A stretch of 64,000 bases of DNA from Perca fluviatilis. Its lineage: Eukaryota; Chordata; Actinopteri; Perciformes; Percidae. Every line of letters begins with the position of its first letter. Positions within the stretch are counted from its first letter, which is position 1. The DNA is taken from positions 25,229,579 through 25,293,578 of the forward strand of contig NC_053114.1 of the NCBI RefSeq assembly GCF_010015445.1, given 5' to 3'. The notes under the pieces are model-generated. The model did no database searches, was not told where the DNA came from, and saw nothing but the letters and a program-made list of their open reading frames with translations. Shown here one piece after another: positions 1-64,000 of this stretch. The position numbers were made by a program, and so were the translations under genes.

Positions 1-822
1 AGTTGGTAAAGGTAGATTTTGACTATCTTATAAACTGCTGGGTAGCTAAATGTTTTGTATTAATAATCTTAATGTACAGTAACTTTGTACCTAAAGTTGT
101 CAAATAAATGTAGTCGAGTAGAAGTATAAAGTAGCATATAAATGCCACCTCAAAAGTTAAGCACCTCAAAACTGTACTTAAGCACGGTACTTTAGTAAAT
201 GTACCTCGTTATTTTTCATCAATCAATTTGCCAGTAATACCTGAAGTGAAAAACATAAGTAGCCTTCATCATTAAATATATTCAAGTTTGAAGTTGAGTT
301 CTGTTGTACAAGCTCTGGCTTGTCAATTGTTTTTCAAAAACGTATTCATAGTAAACATTAATAATGTAAATGTTCAGAATAAGAGTTAAACACATTGTGC
401 GGACGCCTGGGTAGCTCGCCTGGTGGAGCGTGCGCCCACGTTAGGGGCTCGATCTTTGACGCAGCGGCCGCGGGTTTGGTTCCGACCTGCAGCCCTTTGC
501 TGCAGGTCATTCCCTCTCTCTCTCCCCTTTCAAGTCTAAGCTGCCCTATCAACAATGAAGGCCTAAAAATGGCAAAAAAATAAAATAAAAAACATAAAAC
601 ATTGCTGTGCACTTTTTCAGCTGGCTGACCTTTTTAGTTTCTCCGACTGACTGGTTTCATATAATAAGAGATGATTTTTGTTTTTTAATATTTATAAGAG
701 CACAAGAGAGTTGAACCACACCATGGCTCCTCAGCGTGGGAGCTGCATGAATCAGCTGTAGCTGTCGGATGCACGGGGAGCTCTGCTACATGAAGGACAG
801 AAAGGCAGACAGAAAGACTCAC
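1..822. other. sbf2 intron (partial)
   Basis: Intron sequence below the last exon. Apart from the SINE at 401-590 it is AT-rich. I found no match to the next sbf2 exon, which should encode a WDYY-type segment. Confidence 0.7.
401..590 (+). mobile_element. tRNA-derived SINE
   Basis: The head GGACGCCTGGGTAGCTCGCC carries a box-A-like stretch. The box-B-like GGTTTGGTTCCGACCTGC follows, then a pyrimidine-rich CTCTCTCTCTCCCC segment and an A-rich tail. Four or more relatives occur in this window. It sits in the sbf2 intron below exon 33, with only imperfect flanking duplication. Confidence 0.85.
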
Positions 823-56926
<56,104 letters not shown>

Positions 56927-57152
56927 CTGAAAAGATGTTAAACAGAATACCATTACATGAGAATATCATAGAGGGCAATTCACAAAACATGGAAGATATA
57001 CACACAGTGTTACTGTGACTTAAGCTATAATCATTTGAGAGACAACACTGTCATTGTGATTGTCATGGCATTGATATTTATAGTTGCTTAAAAGCTCAGT
57101 GGTTATTTTGTCCCCTAAGACTTTCTGCTGCTAACTCATTCAAACCTTAAAT

Positions 57153-57206
57153 CAGTGGTTCCCAAAGTGGGGGGTGCGCCCTTCAGAATAAGTTTTGGAA
57201 CCACTG
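57153..57206. mobile_element. 54-bp hAT-type mini-element
   Basis: The end CAGTGGTTCCCAAAGTGG and the inverted right end CAGTGGTTCCAAAA match for 13 of 14 positions allowing one indel. Flanks CCTTAAAT and CCTTACTA share only their first five bases, so the 8-bp duplication is eroded. The interior is almost wholly deleted. Confidence 0.7.
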
Positions 57207-57510
57207 CCTTACTACTGTAGCTAGTCTAATCCTAATGCCCCCATAGAGAGCATAGACAGGATGTCCTGTTTCAGTCTAGCAATTACATCTGCTCTTTAGA
57301 GCAGGAAGTGGCAAGTTAAGTATGCATTTTCCTTGAAAATCGTCAGCGAAGGTGCCAGGCACAACTGTCGGATCATGAAAGGAAACATCTTAAATAAGAT
57401 GGAAAAATGGAAAGATACTCAGAATTCAGCAACATGATGACACTTTAGTACAGCTAATTAAATTAGTGTCAAAACTGAGTCAACATTTATTTATCCTACT
57501 GTCAGAATTG

Positions 57511-57680
57511 GAAGTCATGTCAAGTCAATTTTATTTATATAGCCCAATGTCACAAATCACAAATTTGACTCAAGGGGCTTTACAATCTGTACAGCATACA
57601 ACACACACATGGAAGAACCCTCAGGAAGAGAAAGGCAGGGGCCCTCTCCCTGGACGAACAGACATGTAATAAATGTTGTG
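57511..57680. repeat. Dispersed repeat (retroelement 3'-part type)
   Basis: CAAGTCAATTTTATTTATAT, AGCCCAATGTCACAAATCAC and AGGGGCTTTACAATCTGTAC are words of a very abundant fish interspersed repeat, here without a coding body. Confidence 0.6.
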
Positions 57681-60600
57681 GGTCCAGAAAAACCAACAGA
57701 ATAAAATTACAGTATAAAATATACAAACTTTATTCATCCCCACTTTTATTCTGATTGGCTGGATTAAAAATTTGTCTCAAACGTATTGGATGAGCTTTGG
57801 GTACAAGTGAGTGAGTAAAGCAGACTTTTATTCTTAATTATTATGATTCATCCTAAGTAAGTCAAGTTCTTTAAAACAAAAACAAAAAAAACAACTATTA
57901 TTCATATTTCCAAACACTGTTTATTGAATATTTAAAAAGCACACAAAGCAACAATTTTTTATGCATGACAGAACAGAGCCATTTATAGCAAATTGTGGAC
58001 ACTTGACTCAGAATGACTGTTACCATAATAAAAAGCATATCAAACAAGTTTAAAGTCTCAAAGGACAAGTATGAGTCATAACCACTCCTGACAAAACATC
58101 TGCAAAGTGTAGAAAAATACAAGCTTTTTCCTGATACAGTGTTCTGTTAGATATATACAGTTTATCAGTAAACTGATTTGATAGATAGTTTCAGATATTT
58201 CCTCATGCACCAACAGAACTGACAAAAACGTTGCTTCACATAAACACTTGTAAGATGGGTTCAAAAAGCAAAATGAAAAACTACCATCACAAAACAAGAA
58301 CGCGTTCATAATGGGAGTGGAGAAATTGATTCATTATTATTTGAGAGACAAATAAGACAGCAAAGGGCCAAAATATGGGAGGCTGGCAGGCATTTGGTCA
58401 TAGAGACGAGTGTTTGTGTCTCGTCTCACTCTGTTTTTGCTGCAGGCCCAACTGGCCCTGGCTCTGAAAACGGTGTTTAGACTGCTCCTCAGGGGTTACA
58501 CAGGGGATCACCAAACACATGGAGGAAGAGAGAGGAGACTGGGTGAAGGAGGGGCGGGTGAGGGCAAAAACAGATGGATTGATGAATAGATGATCATCTG
58601 TGTAGACAAAGATAAATATACTGGCGAGGTAGTGTCTCTTGGGCAGAAAAAGAAGCCAAGTAGAGAGAAGTAGAAGGAGATTAAGCGAGGAAGACAGGAA
58701 AAGGAGAGAGGGGATTTGACTTGTTAACCCTGGAGGTTCAGACCAGGATGCCACCATCTTCCAGCAGATACAATAGCTCGCAGGAAATCTGTTCAACCTG
58801 CTTTGTGGTGAGGTGTGCGTGCTTGTGTGTGTGTCGGTACACACTCTGGCCAGACATGACTCAAGGACAATTGCAGATAATTGTGATCCTGTCCTAAACT
58901 ATTCCAACTATGCCATTTATTGTTGTCAAAAAAGAGATAAACACCTTAGGGACTGCATAGTTCCGAAGAGCACAGGAGATATAACATCCTGTGTGTGTGT
59001 GTATGATGTGTTTCTGTGCGTGTGTGTATGCATATGTGAGAGAGGGACTGACTCTAAGGGAGAGCGACATGCAAGGAGCACATGGAGGTGCGATTAATTG
59101 ACTTCCCTGATATTAAATCAGTGTTTCCTTTAAGCAGTTATCTCGCCCGTAGGTCTGCAGAGAGACTCTTAAGGGCTGGCGCTGGTTCAAAGACACTTTA
59201 GGGAGTTCAGTGTTTAGTAAACTTCACTTTATGCAGGGACCATTGCATCCAGACAGACTACAGACATCATTTTACATACAACTTATGGCTGTCTAACTAA
59301 AAAATTAATGATTGTCTCGCTTAAATGTTGTAGCTGGATCCAAGGGGGCAGTTCAATGAAATGAATAAGAAAAACATATTTTCATGCAACATTATCTGCT
59401 TAGGACTCATTTGGAGTTCAAGTGTCAAGTGCAAGTAAGCATGCATCCTACACAAAAGGTATGATGTTGGCTTGTGAATAAACTATTTGAAGTGTCTTGA
59501 TGATTTCAAAATCTGCCCTGCTTTTCTTGCAAAAGCAAGGAAACCTCTGGAGCTTTCTGCAAATGTTGTTTATGATTAAACATGTCACTGTGCACAACTG
59601 TGTGTAAACAGAGAAGATATGCTTCCATTTGTTCAAACATCCAACTTGAAAAATGATGTAATTTGCAATTTAGTCAAACACAGAACACAGTGTGGATATA
59701 AACACATGGCTAGTCATAGAAAGCAGAATGGATAAAGATGTGATGTTTAAGATTTAAAATAATAACAAAAGAGTGGAAGCAAAAGTGATTCCATCAAAAA
59801 TGGTCACAAGGTCTTTGGGGTCTTTCTGATTATGTAAGTGTATAATGTCCTGCTGTGCTACATTCTGCAACAACAAAAAAAAACAGTGAATGGCAATGGA
59901 CAGTTTACCAGTATGCAGCAGAGCTGAGGGAACAGCAAGTGAAACCACTGACTGACACAAGCTGTATTGTACATTCAGCTATAGCATGACAGAAAACCAC
60001 TGCAGTGCAACAGGTGCAAAGGTCACCACGTAGGAAACAGCCTTTATACAGCACACCCACACACATGTTCTATTCCCAAATTAGACCGTAGTCAAGTGAC
60101 AAAGGACACACTTGCTGTATTAATTTCAAAGCCAAGTAAACTGCTGCCCTCCAGCTAAACCCTCTGCTTCCCATCATGTGCTGAAGCCTGGTATGACTGA
60201 CTCCCACCCAACTGCAATATTCACCTATGCAGCCAGTGACACTGGATCTGCAGTCTGACCTGCTAAGCATCGTCACAGCAGAGCAGAGTGCTTGAAGAGC
60301 ACCACCAATAAAAATAAAAAAATCAACACAGAGGCTTTGCCTGATCAGGACATGGCTGCATTCTTATACTGTGACAAGACATTAATGCCTGGTCAGGCCA
60401 GACATAACTGGGGCAGCAGCCTTTACTAAAGATGACTCAGGACAGAGAGACAGACAGTATGGTATCTCCCTTTAAAGTCAGCTTGGTCTTTCTCTGGTAT
60501 GACACAACTAAAACACGACTGGGAAAGGGTTTATTGCGTTTTTGTTATAATCCCAACATTTGAGTATCCCGTACTTGGGGAATACAAACAGACTTCGAAG

Positions 60601-63600
60601 GGTCATGAAACCTCTAAAGAGTTCCCGTTACCACAAAATGAGCTAAATCCCGCAAATCCTTTTGGAGAGGGACTTATTTCATAATTTGGTTGAGTAGAAA
60701 CCCAAATGAAGTCAGGCACTGAAGTTGTTCCATGTTTTCTCTCCACAATAAAATGTGTGTAGATGGAGCGGTCTCTTTGGATCTGAGCATCAGCAAGAAT
60801 GAACTAAACTGAAGGAGAGTAAAAAGAAAACACTTTCCACACTCCACACTTTGTTTTTTGCACTGTAGCTGATTTATACACGTACTGACTAGCTTTTTTC
60901 TTACTATTATTTTTTTGTTTGAATCGGACTGTGAGCAACTGCAAATTAACAATTTCCCTGAGGGTATCAAAGTATTCTGATTTTTGTTGCATGGAACGAA
61001 GAGGAATTTTGGGAAATGATTGTGAGGAAAATGTAGGACAGCATTAATGAAATAAATAACATTACAACATAAACAACGTACAAGATACAAACAATTGCAA
61101 ACCTAAAAATACATTGTAAAATAAGTAAATATGACTGCCAGACAATCTCAAATGTTAGAGCAGGAAAATATGAAATAAAAAATAAATAAAAATGATCCTA
61201 TAATCATCCAACCCTCCAGACAATACTAGTGAACTATAGACACAGCCTGAACGTAAAGTTACTGCCAAGACAATGTGGTACGGAAAACTTAACAGATGTG
61301 CACTACACAGAGCATTTCAAATCACCCTTTTCCCTCTTCCTTGTTCTTTCCCCACTCATGTGAGTCGCATACCAGGAAGACAACACAATGACGGAAAGTG
61401 AGGAGCGCGGCGTCAGAGAACAGAAAAGGACTAGCCAGGGGTGAGAAGGTCAATGGCGTGCTGCCTGCCCAGAACTCCTGCTTTATCAGGTTTTCAGGAT
61501 GAGCAGTGGACAAACAACCACAGACAGCTGTTCCAGGCAAGCGGTTTGGCGCACAAATCCCCCCTCCCCTCCCCACCACTCATTAGCTCAAGGTCAGCAT
61601 GATAAATACAAGATGCAAAACTATCAACAAAATGACCATAATAGCAATGTTATATCAGTAATATTGCGTGGCTGCAGTAAGTTAATTTACTGCGTCAAAG
61701 GCACAGTGCTGCGCTGAGGTGGCATCTCCTTTCCACTTCCATTCCTTAACTCCGCTTCCCCGCCGTCACCAACTTCTGGTTTCCCTTTGTTGAACTGTTA
61801 TGCAATACACTGCACATATGGTTCATTTTTGAGGTATTTTTAGATGACTATGATCAACTACAATCATAAAAAGTCTAGTCAAGCAGGACAGGAAGAGTCA
61901 TCTAGCAAATATTGCAAACTATACCGCACATAGAATTTCAAGCTTGATAAATGCCATATGTGTAGGTAATGTAACACCTGAAAAAAACCTACCACAAAAT
62001 GTATTTTTAGTTTAAATGTAAAGAGGTTTTTTTGTCACACAGACAACTCGCAACATCCCTTGGGAAAATGTGTTCACTTCAGGGCGAATACTTGGGTTTA
62101 TTTAAAAACGCAGCATAAATTAGAAACATACAGCCAGTTCACCACATGCAACTTGAAAACAGAAATGCATAAAGAGACAAATAAAAAGGACCCTTAAGAG
62201 AATCAGATATTCCTTTGCTTACATCCATACCCTTTCAGATTAATTCTCTCAAACTTACTCCTTAAGCTAAACCTGAGGCGAATGTGTGATGTTCACAGCT
62301 GGAATAAGGGTCCCAAACATTAAATTGACTTTATAAGGTCTTAGTTTTGTCAAAGGTAGGTTAACTAACACCATATCTTCCAAGCATACATGAGTTGAAT
62401 AATACTTCAGTGAGGAAACTGCTGTGAAATATAGTCAAGAGTACAAAAATTCCCTTTCAGAATCCAATGAAAAGTCCATGGATTTTCCCGGCACTGTTTA
62501 ATAACAAGTTATCGTGGTAAAACTGATATTACAACCGCTTGAATGTCATAAAAACAAGCCTAATCCAATAAATTCTCTCATTGCTGTGACAGAATCTGTC
62601 AAAACTGAAGCAAGTAGACCGGTAAGATCAACTGTGTAAAGCTTATGGCATTACCGCAAAAACAATCAATGACTTCTGCAAAAGAAGGACCTGATCTGTC
62701 ATGTATGAGCATACCTGCTTATATAACTGCATTAATCACAGCCTAAGAGTTTGTCAGCACACTGTACTTTTTTAAGGTTACGTCAAAGCCATGTTATAAC
62801 TACAGAGTTTCACAATCCATGTGATGGGTCTTATGTTAAACAGAAATCTGGCAAGAGAGTGCAGTTGGCTTTGCACAGTAAGCCATTACGAAATTTGCTG
62901 AAGTATTCGTAAATAAGTGACATTGACTACCAAGTAAAACACATCTTTGTAAGCTCCAACACTATGGGCAAGTAAAATAACAAATTGAAGCTAGTGGCCA
63001 GCGAGCTGTAGAAGAACTATTGACGCTGTACGATTTCTCTCCCAAATCACAACAGACACCAACAGACCAGAACAACCTTTTGATTCTGGCATTTGTGCCA
63101 TGGTGAAAAAACACGTAATTGTCCTACTTGTACCTGGCTTTAACCTCAAACATTTACAATGATGGATGGAGACTTTTAGTGGAAGCGGTAGTTCTACTTA
63201 TTATAACAGTTTATAACAGTTTTCAGACATCAATATTTGTTGGGGAAAAAAAAGAATTAGGCTTTATTAGAATTCAAAGTGGTGATGTCAAGAAGGAGTA
63301 CCGAGCCATATTAAATAACTAAACCAACCAACCGTCCTACACTATTACATAAGTGACTCCTACTAGTATATAGTAGTAGTCATTTTTGTAGGAAATACAG
63401 CAAGCACTATAGTATTACCCTACAATACGTTCTCTTTGTCTGTGCCTCCTAATAACTTAACTTTCTGACAAGGCGAAGACTATGTCTGGCCAAGGTACCA
63501 TTCCTCCCAAGTACCTGCTGTAGGGTCACATCTGGCCTCCAACCCTAGACTGCCTGCAACTGTGCATTTGGCCTTTGAGCACTTTACCTGCTTCTGCATG

Positions 63601-63767
63601 ACTGTGACCAGGCTGTGGATCTGTACTTATGTAGTTTAGAGCACAATGAGAGGCACCCAAGACTGAACCCAGTGTCCCCAGGTCAGATCCGTAGGGGGTT
63701 AGCGGCATTCCTGTCTGCCAGTTTCTCTTTTGATAGTACCACATAAGGCGCCAAAGTCAGAAATGTT

Positions 63768-63827
63768 CAAATCCTAAGCGACTTTGAGTCCATGAAAAGC
63801 GCTATATAAATTCAATTTATTATTAAT
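63768..63827 (+). repeat. Retroelement-like 3' tail
   Basis: GCGACTTTGAGTCCATGAAA and AGCGCTATATAAATTCAATT followed by TTATTATTAA match the tail at 30731-30802. Confidence 0.6.
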
Positions 63828-64000
63828 AGTGGCTTTAAGTCAAGCTTTTAAGTTTGATACATGCTGTATACATATATATTCTTGGGGCTTTAAGTATTTG
63901 TGTATGCAGTATTTTGGTTTGTCCACTATTATTTTTTAGTACCACATTGCCAAGCCTAATTTTTTACCTATATCAGCTGACGGTAGGTAAACATGGTTGT

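Larger units (their letters stand above)
56927..64000. other. sbf2 upstream intron (partial), no exon found
   Basis: At least 7 kb of intron before window exon 1, containing the two repeats above and the tail at 63768. I searched by eye for the sbf2 first exons (MARLADYFIV... in mammals) and for a CpG-rich promoter and found neither. The gene start must lie beyond the window. Confidence 0.6.

Noticed and set aside
401..500. Possible tRNA gene (box A and box B words)
   Set aside because: The flanking CT-rich body, A-rich tail and related copies with target duplications show SINEs derived from a tRNA; no complete cloverleaf with a proper acceptor stem was seen.
58398..59097. Frames of 148 and 94 codons above the first window exon
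   Set aside because: Low-complexity Ser/Leu- and Cys/Val-rich compositions, no splice or domain support; treated as intron.

Overview
The window is nuclear DNA of a vertebrate, almost certainly a percomorph (spiny-rayed) teleost. The evidence is a vertebrate multi-exon gene with GT-AG introns, very long CA/TG, TA and GCAC microsatellites, tRNA-derived SINEs, and hAT, PIF/Harbinger and TTAA-type DNA elements of kinds common in fish. There are no bacterial-style genes, no CRISPR array and no operons.

One protein-coding gene fills the window. On the minus strand, 33 exons between 56926 (amino side) and 823 (carboxyl side) join in frame into 1549 codons of sbf2 (MTMR13, SET-binding factor 2). 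The gene is open at both ends. The first exons (about 47 residues and the promoter) lie beyond 64000. The last phosphatase-like, coiled-coil and PH exons lie before position 1. In order the exons give the DENN module (56926 to about 41700), the middle SBF2-specific region (about 41600-21000), the GRAM domain (about 17930-16555) and the myotubularin phosphatase-like domain (about 16090-823). The catalytic loop at about 6310-6345 reads [10 protein letters not shown] where active myotubularins have HCSDGWDRT. The nucleophilic Cys and the phosphate-binding Arg are both gone, so this is a pseudophosphatase. Such proteins scaffold an active partner (MTMR2 in mammals) and act as DENN-type Rab exchange factors (Rab28 and Rab21 have been reported for this family).

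The rest is intron, rich in mobile DNA. Intact insertions with target-site duplications include a 5'-truncated L1-type LINE (1393-1830), SINEs (36987-37180, 38755-38925), hAT-like elements (8843-9931, 14002-14260, 19309-20162, 21228-21656, 30207-30573, 57153-57206), Harbinger elements (18410-18975, 37323-38390, 45740-46464), TTAA-flanked elements (24823-25697, 50988-51502) and a TIR element carrying a RecQ-helicase-like fragment (40578-41039). I found no second host gene. The large introns at 24009-31446, 31516-39124, 46968-50180 and 56927-64000 hold only repeats and unrecognised DNA.

The observations most worth checking are: dinucleotide repeats placed directly at sbf2 splice sites (CA repeat touching a donor at 56708-56788; TG repeats at two acceptors); a symmetric 84-nt exon at 12838-12921 that looks like a cassette exon; the element with nested inverted repeats at 8843-9931; and the helicase fragment inside a TIR element. 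I saw no clearly new biological system.
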